NCBI GenBank assembly: GCA_015832175.1
Contig: WJXW01000004.1
Span: forward strand, 434,001 to 498,000
Source of the DNA: Paraphaeosphaeria minitans
Lineage: Eukaryota; Ascomycota; Dothideomycetes; Pleosporales; Didymosphaeriaceae
Direction: 5' to 3'
Length of the DNA stretch: 64,000 nucleotides
This document shows positions 21,907 to 33,655 of the stretch, one piece after another. How positions within the stretch are numbered: position 1 is the first letter of the stretch; the number at the start of each line of letters is the position of its first letter. The translations under genes and the position numbers were made by a program. The notes under the pieces were generated by a model. It worked only from the letters and a program-made list of their open reading frames with translations, was not told the origin of the DNA and searched no databases.

Positions 21907-23156
21907 ATGGACAGCTCTCCCAAGTATAAATCCGCGGATGGAGATTCAGGAATTCCCTTTCCCCGACTTTTTGCTAAAGATGCCGTTCATGAACCCGAAA
22001 GGCATGTCGACGCTCGGCCACACTTTTCGGTACGCATTCCTACGAGACTTTCTCAGCAGCTCTAACGGCATATAGAAACTTCGATCAGACCATTCTGACC
22101 GTAAAGGTTGGAAAGGGCGAGTGTCCGGAGTCATTCAGCTGCCACCGCGAGCTTCTGCGAAGATGCTCAGCATACTTCGATCGTGTCCTAGAGCAGCCGA
22201 GCACTTCCCCGTACAAGGACGGTGAGGCTGGACTCGAGCTATACGATACAAACCCGGATGTCTTCGATGCGTTCATGATGTGGCTGTATACTGGTTATAT
22301 TCCACATCATCTTATCGAAGGCGGGAAGGAGGTGCATGCGCCCTCACCTTCTATCGATCTAGGCTCGAGCATGAATGGCAACACGAACGGCACATCCGAA
22401 ACCGATGCAAAGGACGGAGCTGACGATGTTGACACAGTATCATGGGGCATCTCGCTGGACAACGACGATGCCAATGCCCCGCCAGCAGAAGGACCGCAGG
22501 ACGGGGACCTTCCGCCTACGTCCGATAATGGTGCTGAAAAGGTCGCTGGTGATGCCGAAAGCGAGAAGGGCGCTCCAGCACCTCCAATCCGCTTGACCGC
22601 AGCAGAGAAGCCGGAGATCCCTAAAGAAACCCTGTGTCCCTGCTGCTCCAGGCCCTACAAATGGCGAGGTCTGGAGGGCTTTCTTGAGCGCCGCTTCATT
22701 GCCCTCTATATCTTTGCCCACAAGTACGAGATTCCGAAACTTCGCCACGCCGTCATCCTGGCTTGGCAAAAGAACGACGAGATCCTGCAGTCGATGCCTG
22801 ACCACAGTAACGTCATGGACGCATACGAAGGTCTTCCAACTGACTCCCCGCTGTGCAAGTACTTCCTCGACATGTACTGTGTCTACTGGGACCCGAAGAA
22901 AGACAACGAGCGGATGGTGTCTCTGCGATCGCAGCTCCCGCAAGCCTTCCTGTTCGAGCTTGCGACGACTCTTGCTCAAGGTGAGAGACCGAAGACAGAG
23001 AAGGATTGGTGCGAATGGCACGAGCATGAGGATGAGGCAGCTAAGAAAGCATGCACGAAAGATATGATGAAGGATGCTGCCGCCGCGAAAGCTCTGAAAA
23101 GGATCCGCGATGTGAAGGGCTGGAAGGGTCTGGTAATGAAGAAGGGCAAGAGGTGA
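21907..23156 (+). CDS. BTB/POZ domain protein with split domain
   Basis: BTB proteins mediate dimerisation and often recruit cullin-3 ligases. The BTB start is seen in ILTVKVGKGECPESFSCHRE, LLRRCSAYFDRVLEQ and DVFDAFMMWLYTGYIPHHL. An acidic, low-complexity insert of about 100 residues follows, then CPCCSRPYKW and FIALYIFAHKYEIPKLRHAV, the C-terminal helices of the fold. The 5' end is not settled. One model starts at 21907 (good Kozak context) and splices near 22029 to 22093 or thereabouts. Another uses a frame around 21,938-22,028 joined by a 46-bp intron ending TATAG. From about 22,093 to the stop at 23156 the frame is continuous. No C-terminal enzymatic domain is visible. Confidence 0.65.
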
Positions 23157-23717
23157 TTACAACTTCTCGACGATTAATGATGCGTTATTGCATAAGCAAG
23201 GTGTTCTGGGGCGGTACTCGGACTATGGCCGCCCTGGTTGGCGCAGGCCCCGGCCAAAATCAGATGAATTTTATACCCCTTGTTGAACACACTACAACCT
23301 CTTGTCAGTTCGCCATGCTTCCCGTACTATCTCATTAGCTCACTCGCTTCGTCACCAAGGACATGCAAACTTAGCGCCTATTGCGACAGCGCCAACCCTC
23401 CATCATGCGAACATATTGATAGTCCATTCCGGTCGTTTCGTACAGGCATCGATGTTTTTATACGTTCGCATGCTTGTAGTGCGGGGTGCATACATTGAAA
23501 GGGCTGGGGATGCATTGCGTGATGCAGCCGACGATTGCGTTACTTCGATAGAAACAGAACATCACGACTTCGGCCTACTGCTCGGCATGACATTACCCCC
23601 GCGAGACCCCAACATATAAAATAGACGCGCATCACAAGCATCTTCAGAGACTGTAAGATCTTATGAGACTCTCTCTAATTGCTCAAAATCTTCCAAATCA
23701 AAGATCAAAACTCCATC
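23157..23717. other. Intergenic region upstream of the dioxygenase gene
   Basis: About 560 bp of ordinary composition. I see no gene, repeat or clear regulatory element. Confidence 0.5.
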
Positions 23718-25095
23718 ATGGCGCCTGGCATCTTGGAAGATAACTCTTCCAGCCAAGCTCCCATAGATAACGCCCACGCATCTGAACCTCTCAAGCCTAC
23801 TGGCGTCCTAGAGAAGTTTCACTACGAGGAGGTTACCCCGATCATCGGTCGCGAGTTTCTCACACTCAACATCATCGACGATCTTATGAATGCCGAGAAT
23901 TCAGATGAACTTCTAAGGGAACTCGCTATCACCAGCATGTCTTCCAAGACCTACTCCATACCCATAACTAACAGTCGTAAAGTTTCTCGTCGCGGTGTTG
24001 TCTTCTTCCGCTCCCAAGACAACCTCACCAATGATCTACAGAAGCAGCTCGTAGACCGCCTCGGCAAGCTCACACAGAAACCATCAGGCTCTACCTTGCA
24101 CATTCACCCCGTACTTAACAACACTTCCGAATTCGGCGTTAATGACGCTGAAATCAGTACCATCAGCTCTCAGGCTCGCAAGCAGATCTTCAAGCACGAC
24201 CGCCAGGCAGACAGGCGCCGCTACGATGCCGCGCAATGGCACTCTGACATACAGTTCGAGCCTGTGCCAGCCGACTACACTTCCCTGCGGCTGGTTCAAC
24301 TCCCACGCGACGAGCGAGGTGTACCGACAGGTGGCGATACCCTTTGGGCAAGCGGATAGTACGTAACACCCCGAGTACCAAGTCGACATTCGTAGACTTC
24401 AATACTTTATACCCACACACATTATTCTGACATCCACTAATCCCGTATCCTTGCTTCTAGTGAGATCTACGACCGATTCAGCGCCCCCTACCGCAAGTTC
24501 CTCGAGGGCCTCACCGCCACCTTCTCGGGCGAGGGCTTTACGCGCGCTGCAGCCGCGAACCCCGACAAGGTCAAGATCCACGAAGGGCCACGCGGCTCCC
24601 CGTCCAATGTGGGCAAAGCGCTGTCCGCCGTGCACCCCGTCGTGCGCACCAACCCCGTCACAGGCTGGAAGAGCGTCTTCGCGCTGGGCCCCTTCCCCAA
24701 GCAGATCAACGAGCTGCACTCCGACGAGTCGGACGAGCTGCTCAAAAGGCTGCTCGGTGCCATTCCGAACAGCCACGACTTGCAGGTGCGATTGAAGTGG
24801 AAGAATGAGAATGATTTAGCAATCTGGGATAATAGGAGTGTGTTCCACACTGCTACGTTCGACTATGATAACTTGGGCGAGCGGTTCGGGAACCGTGCTG
24901 TGGGGATTGGGGAAAGGTCAGTTTGCCCTTCTTCAAGGGGTTGATGTGTCGTGCTAATCGGGTGCCAGACCGTTCTTAGATCCCAACAGTAAATCACGAA
25001 GCGAAGCGCTGGCCGAGGAGGCTGGAGCGAAGGCTACCTTGCCTGCACGCAAGGCGGAAGGTGAGAAGGAGCAGGTTCTCACGGGCTCGGCATAG
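23718..25095 (+). CDS. TauD/JLP1-type 2-oxoglutarate-dependent dioxygenase
   Basis: TauD-family enzymes oxidise sulfonates such as taurine, releasing sulfite, or related small substrates, using Fe(II) and 2-oxoglutarate. Exons are 23718-24358, 24461-24916 and 24969-25095, giving 407 residues. The metal-binding HxD is in AAQWHSDIQFE. The distal His is in NRSVFHTATFDY, followed by the 2-oxoglutarate-binding Arg in GNRAVGIGERP. Other family features are GVVFFRSQDNL and GGDTLWASGYEIYDRFS. The start has a good context (ATCATGG). A further in-frame Met at 23679 adds 13 residues. The substrate cannot be read from sequence. Confidence 0.88.
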
Positions 25096-25315
25096 TGCGT
25101 AATGTGGATAGAGTGCACGAGACAATACCAAAACTTCAATCTTCGATCCATCAGAGTAGCCGTTTCCAATTCACCTGCCTGGACCTATAGTGCACTAAAT
25201 TTTCTAAACCAATACGTAAATTCCAACGCCAAAGTGTGGAACAAATCATGTGTACGAGGCCCCAATCAAGACAAAGATGCAACGTTCGAGGGCACGAGAC
25301 TGGGAAAGAACTTAA

Positions 25316-26381
25316 CTAGGTTGTAACGGTTGTTGTTATCGTCTGTGTGACGTATGTCGGTTGGACTACCGTGGTAGTCGTCCGGGATGTGTACGTCGCT
25401 ACCTTTGCGCTTACGCTGATAAAGGTTGTTATAATGGTCGAGGTTCTGTAAACGGTCACATATACCGTTGACGCGGGTATATTTCGTAGGTTGGGTCCGG
25501 CGGTGACCGTCGATCGAATGGTTTGTACGAGCGTTTGCGTTGTCGGGCGGATGATGGTCGAGATTATCGTGATTCGCTGGATCGACGGGACTACGAGGGT
25601 CGAGACTGATGTGAGGCGCTGGGTTGTCGAAATTAGAAGTGTCGAGGTTAGTGTGACGCGCTGGATTGTCGGAACAAGTACCGTTGATGTTGATAATGCA
25701 GTGAAGCGCTGAGTCGTGGGAATGAGGAGCGTTGAGGTGGATATGGATGTGGCGAATCGAGTGGCTGTCGCTAGCGCCGTGTTGGTAGTCGTTATGGTCG
25801 TGGTGCTCGTAGAAATTCTCGTAGAAGTACTCGTGGCAGTGCTCGTAGATAGGAGTGTCGTCGTTGTTGTATTTACGGATACGGACGTCGTAGTAGACAG
25901 AGCGATAGTAGCGGTGGTAAGCTGAGTCAGTGTCTCAGCAACAGCGTAGGAAGGAAATGCGCAATCCACATCATAGTAGTAGTACGGCTGTGTGTTGTCG
26001 CTGATAAAGAAGGTTTCACTGCTGTCCATTAGTCATGCTTATTCCGAGACGAGTTTGGAAAAGACAGCAAACGTACAGGAATTCTGGGAAGAACTCGCAG
26101 TATTGGGCACCTGCATCCGAGTAGTAGCTATATCGGAAGCTCTTGCATCGCGGATAGTCCTTCTTGCAAAAGTCCGCACATAGAGGGAACGTTGACGGTG
26201 CTTTGAAGAAGAAGTTTCCCATGTAGAAGGTCGTCCCTTTAGCGCTGTGTGTTCCGACATCACCGCATATTTGGGCTGCCTCGACCTGTCCTACAAGAGC
26301 TCCGAGAGTTATCCATGTTAGAGACAAGAGTAAACGGTGTAAAACGGACATGGCTCTAGAAGACAATTGGCGAATACCCAT
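25316..26381 (-). CDS. Secreted Cys-rich (PAN/apple-like) protein with Thr-rich repeat tail
   Basis: Two exons, 26381-26077 and 26021-25316 (55-bp intron GTACGT...GACAG), give 336 residues. The N-terminus has a hydrophobic signal-peptide core (LHRLLLSLTWITLGALVG) ending VEA. A domain with six Cys follows (QIC, PLCADFC, PRCKSF, QYCEFF, DVDC), which resembles the PAN/apple-like module of fungal wall proteins. The rest is Thr/Ser/Val/Ile-rich and contains a tandem repeat of about 15 residues, typified by STLLIPTTQRFTALS. The tail is probably O-glycosylated. There is no GPI-type C-terminus. Met choices at 26414 and 26351 are also possible. I prefer 26381 for its ACCATGG context. Confidence 0.6.
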
Positions 26382-27315
26382 GGTAGCAGAGGGGGAGAGT
26401 GCTATGTCCTCCAAAGTACTTTGCCGCGCGATTATGGTAGCTCCTTTGCGCCCTTAATCAGCTGATGTTTACGTCAGTGAGATTGTGGAATTCACACGCA
26501 TGTAGCAGGAATGAATTGACTTTCGTCACAGGCCGTACCGCTGTACCGTCGCGTCTATATTCGCGCGGTATGGAGTAGAAAATGAAATCTGCGAGCAGAG
26601 GATTTGGTGTTTGATCATGGGATTTGGGGATTCCCATGGCATTGGCAACAGATAAGTGGAACAGGTACGTTGTCCAATGACATGGAACCCAAAGAGGGAT
26701 CTATGAAGGACATTATTGTCTTCTTCGTGCCATTCCATTGATTCGTCCTTCGGCGTAGGCGCTGTGAAGATGCCAATTGGAGGAAATAATCGCCTCGGCA
26801 GCGAACATCCGGTCTTCGAGCAACGCGAGAGCAACCTCAAAAGCTTGATGAGAAGTGCCGAGAAAGCCCGGATCATTCTCAGCAACCCTGAAATAATCTT
26901 ATATATCTCGATGAAAGCTTTTTCCACCGGAAGTCAGCCACATACCTAGGTAGTATAGCAATTAGTGCGGAGTGGTCCAGACGATGCGCCACAGTTTAGT
27001 CCATGTGATTAATTTAACTCACCCTCATGGAGGCGGAAACAAACCGGAGAGTTGTAAGGTGCTAAGATTTCATTTTCACTCAAGTTTCGTCGATAGGAAG
27101 CGCCATGAGGCTGGTGGTAAGGTTGGTGAATGGATCATCGCTTAGCGCAGGAGCAGGCTATAGCGAATACGTAGAGGAGCTGAAGCTGGTGGATGAAACC
27201 GGCAGATCTTAGGCCTGAGATATATGAGCTATGAACTGATAAGTTTGTTAGCTCGAGCATATAGAGACTGGAGTTGAGTTGTTGTCCAGACGCACACTCA
27301 TTCTTGATCGCAGCG
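26382..27315. other. Intergenic region
   Basis: About 930 bp between divergently oriented genes. A minus-strand frame of 133 codons (26526-26927) begins with an amphipathic Leu/Ile-rich stretch but shows no family features or intron support. I leave it uncalled. Confidence 0.45.
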
Positions 27316-28005
27316 ATGCACGCCCTTTTCTACGCGTTCATTGTCTTACTCTGTCCCTGCCCGCCTTCATTTTTGCTGCCTTCGTTGACGCACATCCCGT
27401 CTTGGACTGCTCTTCAGGCATCAGCTTTGGCTACGCAACCTGCCCCAGCCAACCTGGCTGCTGTGCAGGCGGTGCAGCCTGTTGCGCCGGCGGTTGTTGT
27501 CCCATCACCGCCTGATGCGTAAACCAAGGCTCTCCAGACGAAGGATGTTGTCCCGTAAGCGACTCCACGTACTGCGGTGCTAGCGTCGCATCTTTCGTGA
27601 GTTCTCATTTCTCTCGGTCATGTTGCAGAAGATCGAGCTGATGATAGATTGCAGAGCGCTCCGAAACCCTCGAAGCAGTGTGTTTCAGCGGACGACGACT
27701 GGTTGTGTCCACCTGGATCGGTTTGCGGGTTAGCGGTTTCGGCGTGCCTTCCCTTCCCCGAAGCAGAGTGTAGGTCGAATGCTTCGGATGATATGTCGTC
27801 GCCAACGGCGACATCAGACCCGTCTGCATCTGACGACACTGCAACGGCAGATGGAACTACAACTGAGACTGGGTCATCTAGTTCGAATGATGGATCGGGT
27901 ACTCCAGCTGCGACAACTTCGCGACTGGGGGATGCGGTGGAAATGCGACTGCACTCGACGGGTACAGTCGTTGATCTGATGTTAGTTTTGGTGCTGTTGA
28001 TGTGA
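27316..28005 (+). pseudogene. Cys-rich GPI-type secreted protein gene, apparently damaged
   Basis: Pieces of one secreted protein are visible. A signal-like start at 27316 (MHALFYAFIVLL) is in one frame. The mature part (LPAFIFAAFVDAHPVLDC, then YATCPSQPGCCAGGAACC) is in another frame that has no ATG. That frame meets a TGA after CCPITA, then resumes as CVNQGSPDEGCCPVSDSTYC. After a probable intron (GTGAGT...TTGCAG) comes KQCVSADDDWLCPPGSVC, a Ser/Thr-rich stretch and a hydrophobic tail (TVVDLMLVLVLLM) suggesting a GPI signal. An alternative intron near 27,473-27,531 would remove the TGA, but the missing start remains. Confidence 0.45.
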
Positions 28006-28125
28006 GCCATCAGTCTGTCATGAAATGCCGACGCAGTCGATTTGCTATATTTCTGCGCTTATGCAAAACCAAGCTTCAATATCAGATATCCCCATAATAT
28101 GGATGATGAATAAATACTATTTTTC

Positions 28126-29729
28126 TTAGGTCGTGTCTCCACCGACACTGATCTTTTCTTTCTCCGAGCTGTTCTCTGAAACCGAGTTCCTCCGTATCTG
28201 TGCAACATCTTGACCTTCCGTCATGCCTTTGCCTTCCAAGATATGGTTTGGAATAACAGCGCCCTCCTCTCGATGATCGTAGTTCGTGTCTTTGATATGA
28301 TAGATGCCCAGGTAGTAAAAACTGCATATGCCGAGGACGTAGAAGAGGAGAACTCCGCCAGCCTGAGCAATGAAGGGAATCTTAATGGAATCAAGACCGA
28401 AACACACGGCTTCACCTGCGCCGAGAACTCCACGGAACACACCGACGTAGTGCGTTAGCTTTTGTGGAGAGTTCGTGATGGCACCGATCCAGTAGTAAAC
28501 AATGTTATGCCACAATTGCTATTAAGAGGTTAAGATTCTTGAAGAACACGCGCTGCAAATGTCGGTACACTCACTGAAAAGACCCAGTTCAACATGAAAA
28601 GCACGAATATCCAGCTAAACCTGGGTTCATCCCAGTCGGTCGGGTCCGTGACGGTGACATTACGGTCGTAATTGCGCACACGGATCTGCGATATCATCAG
28701 CGCCAATCTACATGATAAAAAAAAACCAACCATTTCCCACACCCAAGCGGCGACTAATGGAACAGCAACGACTGTCAAGCCGATAAGACCGCGTTTGCGT
28801 CTTCCCCAATACGGACGGTCGAGGATCCACTGTAATGCCCACCCAGCAGGGATCTGTAAGCAAACGGCGACGAAAGACAACAACGACCGAGCACGCAGGC
28901 CGTTCAGGTAGGCTACAAAAGTTAGAACATTTTTATCACAGCTTTAAGGTATACTCTTACCATTGACAGATCCGCTGTATACCAAGAAGCATTCAGCTGG
29001 GAAGAATGCTGGCAACATCATGAGGAGAATCGGGTCGCTAAAAATCAACAAGTTCGACCTCAGCTCTTCCCAGACCCCACGAGCCGGATGTACAGCCACT
29101 GTTGATCCGTCATCTCTTCGAAGCTTCTGTGGACGTTTTAGAAGCAAAGTAATGAGGCCACCGACAATCATAATGATGATGAACGAGATATAGACCGGCC
29201 GAGGCACGCCAGATGCAGTGTCCTTGTTCCTGTTGATGATAACCGGAATGATGCCGCCGATGACCGAACCAAGGCCTTGCATGTTCATCAACATAGTCGC
29301 ATACGCGCCCTTATCTTTTTCTTCGGGGTATGCAGTCGCGATGTAGCCCGCCGTGATGAAGACCATACCAGCTCCAATGCCAACGATCGGGCCGGCGGCA
29401 TACGGGTATCCCGTTTTACCTATCTCGTCGTAGTACCAGAGCGAACCAACGTAAACAGCGTACGTCTGTACGCCGAGACACATGGTGATTCCTGGACCGA
29501 GCTTGTTTAAGATGGAACCGCCAAAAGACGAAGAGAAGAACCAGACGGAGCACAGCGTCGCATTAACAATCTGGACGACGTGAGCTGAATTCGGCCTGCC
29601 GCCACCAGCTCCCAGTAGGTTGAGCGCAACATAAATGCCGGCTGATGCTCCAACGCCGATTCCGCTGAAGATGTTCTGTACCCACGGGCTGTGGTAGCGG
29701 ATCTCGCGTCCGAAGAGTTTCAACACCAT
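28126..29729 (-). CDS. UNC93-like major facilitator membrane protein
   Basis: This is a multi-pass membrane protein of the fungal UNC93-like (DUF895) group within the MFS. Transport substrate is unknown. Four exons (29729-28961, 28912-28731, 28685-28575, 28518-28126) give 484 residues. Signature stretches are RYHSPWVQNIFSGIGVGASA, NKLGPGITMCLGVQTYAVYV, YAAGPIVGIGAGMVFITAGY and FFPAECFLVYSGSVNAYLNG across the first junction. RVRNYDRN follows the third. About ten hydrophobic segments are visible, with a charged C-terminal tail. The 45-bp intron at 28730-28686 is not forced by a stop. I include it because it removes residues that do not fit the family. Confidence 0.82.
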
Positions 29730-30442
29730 TGTGACCGCATTCGAAAGGACAGAAGAAAGCAAAAGCAACGCAGAGCGAGGACAAACGATCGCAGGACCTT
29801 GTAAGTGTGGAGTGTGGAGAAGTATAGAGGAGACGAGAACATGGTTCAAGACAGGTGGCCAGGATTCGCAGGCAAGAACCCGGAAGCCGTATCTTTCAAA
29901 CGAGAATCCTGTACGATCCTGGGAAGGCGTAAGAAATGAATAAAGTACAGAAGCCCACAATTGGTGAACCATTGTTGAGTCTTGCGCAGGGCACTTGCAA
30001 GCGCAGCGCTCGGGGACCGCTATGACTCGGCTAGTTCACGCCAGTTCGCAAGTGGGAGACTGGTTTTCGTGGGACTCGGCCTGTTGCCGAGAGCTCGGCG
30101 ATGAGTATTTGCGATTTGCATTGCCAAAATTCCATATCCAGATTGCAAGGTGAGGGCGACATGCATGGGGTGTAGTGGTGGTCATGTTACTGCGGAACAT
30201 ATGCTTGTCCATTAGCCTGGAGCCTGATGTCATCTTTTCTGAGACAAGGAAAACCCACGCGCAATTCTCACACACGCGTGCAATGCAACTCTGCCAATCC
30301 GGTTGCTAGGCAGACACGAATTTAAATTTTTCGAATGATCTTCCGTAGCCTGTGTACTCACATAAATCCGGTCGTTGCTGCGGTGGACGCCCTGAGATGC
30401 AAAACACCCCCTGTACGTCCAGTGTCGAGCCTCAAACGTGAA
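29730..30442. other. Intergenic region
   Basis: Upstream sequence of the UNC93-like gene and downstream sequence of the AlkB-like gene. I see no supported gene or repeat. Confidence 0.5.
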
Positions 30443-31598
30443 TTAGTCCCAAACCTGGCGACAACTGACATTAATCCGTTTCGTCCCCATATAGCCCTTC
30501 CACTTCTTGTACATCTTCTTCTCTTCTGGTGTTGCGTCCGGCGTACCAACAGGCCAGTCTGATAGGTGAGAAGGACAGGTACTTGGAATTGTTCGAGCCA
30601 TTGCATGCCAGGCCCACCTTGCTTGTCCCGTTAGATGCACGACATCTCCACTTCGGACTCTAATAGCAACGGTCCTCGGAGCATTATCTCCCTCTCCTCC
30701 GTCATCTCCTCGGGCCATGATGAAGATGCCATCACAACCCACGCTAAAACTGGCAAGGGCGCGCTGGCACTGCTCACTGACATCGCGATGTACAGGCATG
30801 AAGTCTTTCGCTCCGTACATCAAGACAACGCCTGATTCAGGTCGAATATGTGGGAACAGTCCAGTGACTAGGGTCGATAGGTCCGCGGGGAAGGGTGTGG
30901 CGTGCTTTGCATAACTACGCGTGGGCCAGTCGTATTGTTCGCCGAGCGTAAGCCAACGTAGTTTGGCGTATAGTGCTTGCTCGGTATTTAGCTGCTTGTG
31001 CTTATCCGGTATCTTCGGTACAAGTATGTCTTCTTCAGCCGCTCGTTCGCGCAGGAAAAAGGAGACATCAAAGCGCTGAGAGACTGGTGAGGACGATTTC
31101 GGTGGATAGGGAACGTCGTAATCCGCCTGAAGATTCATTTTATGGCCAGGGTCCGCGAGATCTCGATGCATCAAACAAGATGTAAATAGGACCTGTGTTT
31201 CGGGCGGCAGAAGACGTGGAACAACTTGCAGGCCCGAAAAGTCTCGATGTTCGAAAAAAGGAACATCTTCCACAAAGGTATCAAGTGGCTTTCCTCCAGC
31301 ATATGCTTCACATGCGGCTTTCACTTGCTGTCCAGGGATTGCGCCCGCTAATCTCCATATATCCTTCTGTTCTGTAGCAAAAGTTTCCCAGTTACTCAGG
31401 TCCTGGATGTTAGTATCATTCTCCAGGTCCGCTCTTCGCATGCTTTGGTATTTCCAGTGTTGTCTTTGGATGAACTCCGGAGGCTGTGCATGGGTGTCAT
31501 GGTGCACGGAGCCCTTCTTCTGATGTATGTTAGTACGACTCGCCTGGGGTTGGTGATGACCTACGGACTTCAACAGCAGCCGCTGTCGATAGGTCCAT
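30443..31598 (-). CDS. AlkB-like Fe(II)/2-oxoglutarate dioxygenase
   Basis: AlkB homologues remove alkyl groups from nucleic acid bases by oxidation. The conserved core is present in order: the Fe-binding HxD in KDFMPVHRDVSEQC, the strand ASFSVGCDGIFIM, SGDVVHLTGQARWAWHAMAR with the distal His, and the 2-oxoglutarate-binding Arg motif RINVSCRQVW at the C-terminus. The body reads open from about 31,513 to 30443. The N-terminal exon is not settled. An intron ending CATACATCAG with a GTACTAAC branch site precedes KKGSVHHDTH. Possible starts are Met at 31598 or 31715. The latter begins with an Arg-rich stretch that could target mitochondria, as for ALKBH1-type enzymes. Confidence 0.75.
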
Positions 31599-32093
31599 AG
31601 CGCGCTGTTTCACGAATTGGCACACAGGCTTCGGCAATCTGCGAAATCCACCACAAATACCAGACGATGTTTTGATCAAGCGGAGAAGATCCCTACGACC
31701 TGTTCTTATTGACATGAGGCTGCAAAACTTGGCTTGTTGGTCGCGCACGTGTGACCTGGTTGAAGCTTCGAAAAGTTTTGCCGGACTGGTGGCTCGTGCG
31801 CGGCTCGTCTGCACCTGCCTTACGAGTACATATTTAATCCGACTCTCCCATAAGCATTCCACGCCACCAACGTCACAACCCAATGCCCACGACAGGATGG
31901 CAAACACTGCCAACCAGTCCGCACCTAGGTATCAGCGACATACCTACCGGTCGAGTCAGAGTGCATTCCCTCGATCGAACACCACAGATGTTCATACGCT
32001 TTTGCCTATCAAAAAGCTTGCGACTATGACTGCTAGACTGATAGCTCTTGCTCGAGAAGACTACGAGACAGGCTTATAGCAAGTAGCGCTACT

Positions 32094-33655
32094 TCATCGC
32101 TGATACTGCGGAACGTCCTCTCCAGCTGCCCACTTGAACCTAGATCCGGGATGGTCATTCAGCAGTCTCTTCGACCCAAGGAATACCTCCCTCGCAGTCG
32201 CGCCCTCCTTGTCGACTGACGTCCTGAATCTACCGCGTCGTTGCAGTTCCGGGATCAGGTATCTAGATATATCCTCAAAGGTGCCCGGATTTACGACGTG
32301 TGCCAGATTGAACCCATCCACGCCTGATATGTCAAACCATCGCTCAAGCTCGTCGGCTACCTTCTCAGGTCCCCCAATAATTTTGGCTTGCATGCCCCCG
32401 AGACTGAGATATTCTACGATTCTTCGCTTCGTCCAGGGCTCGTTCTCCGTTCCAGGAACTGTGGCTGACCAACGTGCTACCAGAGACTGTAGTCGCGGAG
32501 AATCGCTTAAGCGGAAGTCTTCATCGTCGGCATGTTTGGATAGGTCGACTCCAGTCCAACCACCAAACAGCGCCAACGCACCTAATAAGCCATGATCAAC
32601 CTAAGCCTAACTCACGAAACGGAGGATGTTGGATGCGGGATTCAACGTACCTTCGGAATCAGAGTATCTAATGAACTCCTTCCGTTGCTCCTCGGCTTCC
32701 TCATCATTGGCACCCACAATCACACCAACACCTACTATAATCTTGATATGCCCCGGATCTCTTCCTTCCCGTTGAGCAACTGCACGAATGTTGTCCACGG
32801 TCTTCTTCACGATTTCCGGCGTTTGACCACCAACAAAAATAGCTTCTCCGTGTTTGCCGCCAAACCCATTCCCCGCCTCCGACACGCCAGCCTGGAACAA
32901 GAACGGCGTACGCTGCGGTGACGGCTCGCAAAAGTGCGGCCCGGGAACCTCGAAATACTTGCCCTTGTGTAGGATCTGGCGCACTCCATCAGCAGCAATA
33001 TACGTGCCCGTTTCGCGGTCTGCCAGCACGGCGTCGTCTCTGAAGCTACCCTCCCACAGCTTATAGACCACGTCCATATATTCGTGGGCAATGGCGTAGC
33101 GCTCCTCGTGGGGTATTTGTTCTTTCAAACCATGATTGCGTGCGGCGCTGTCAAGATACGATGTAACAATGTTCCATGCAATTCGGCCCTCTGCCAAATG
33201 ATCGACAGTCGTAAACCTTCGCGCGAGCGCATACGGCTTCTCATAGGTCGCACTGGCTGTCACGCCGAATATCAAGTTTTTGGTCGCCGCTGCCATGGCC
33301 GGGACCAGGTATAATGGATCATTGACTGGAAATTGAGCCCCAGCTCCCAACGCCGGAATGACATTGGCAGGACCCTTGTAAACATCGTATGGACCCAGTG
33401 TATCAGCAATGAACATGGCGTGGAACCCGGCCTCATCCAGAAGCTTAGCCAGGTCTGTCCAGAAGGACAGTTTCTTGTAGTTGTCAGTCTTACTCCTAGG
33501 ATGACGCCAGAGGCCGGCTGCTAAATGGCTAGGAGTGTTCATAACGAAGGCATTCAGAATCATCTGCTTCTTCCCTGTGCCCTATTTATGGTAAGTACCG
33601 ATCTCCCGATTGCACAACGACTTACATTGGCCTGGAGTCCCACGTCGGTTGCCAT
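32094..33655 (-). CDS. NtaA/SnaA/DszA-type flavin-dependent monooxygenase (luciferase-like)
   Basis: This family uses FMNH2 to attack C-N or C-S bonds, as in nitrilotriacetate and dibenzothiophene sulfone monooxygenases. Three exons (33655-33626, 33581-32651, 32581-32094) give 482 residues. Family stretches are MILNAFVMNTPSHLAAGLWR, AGFHAMFIADTLGPYDVYKG, VDHLAEGRIAWNIVTSYLDS, GKYFEVPGPHFCEPSPQRTP and, across the second junction, SEGALALFGGWTGVDLS. The first exon codes for only ten residues. It starts divergently from the urea permease gene, 741 bp away. The true substrate cannot be told. Confidence 0.88.

Noticed and set aside
26526..26927. 133-codon minus-strand frame as a gene
   Set aside because: No family features, splice support or neighbouring evidence. 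The sequence reads like chance open DNA.
27474..27531. TGA as selenocysteine or programmed readthrough
   Set aside because: Fungi of this type are not known to use selenocysteine, and no readthrough context is evident. Gene damage or splicing is simpler.
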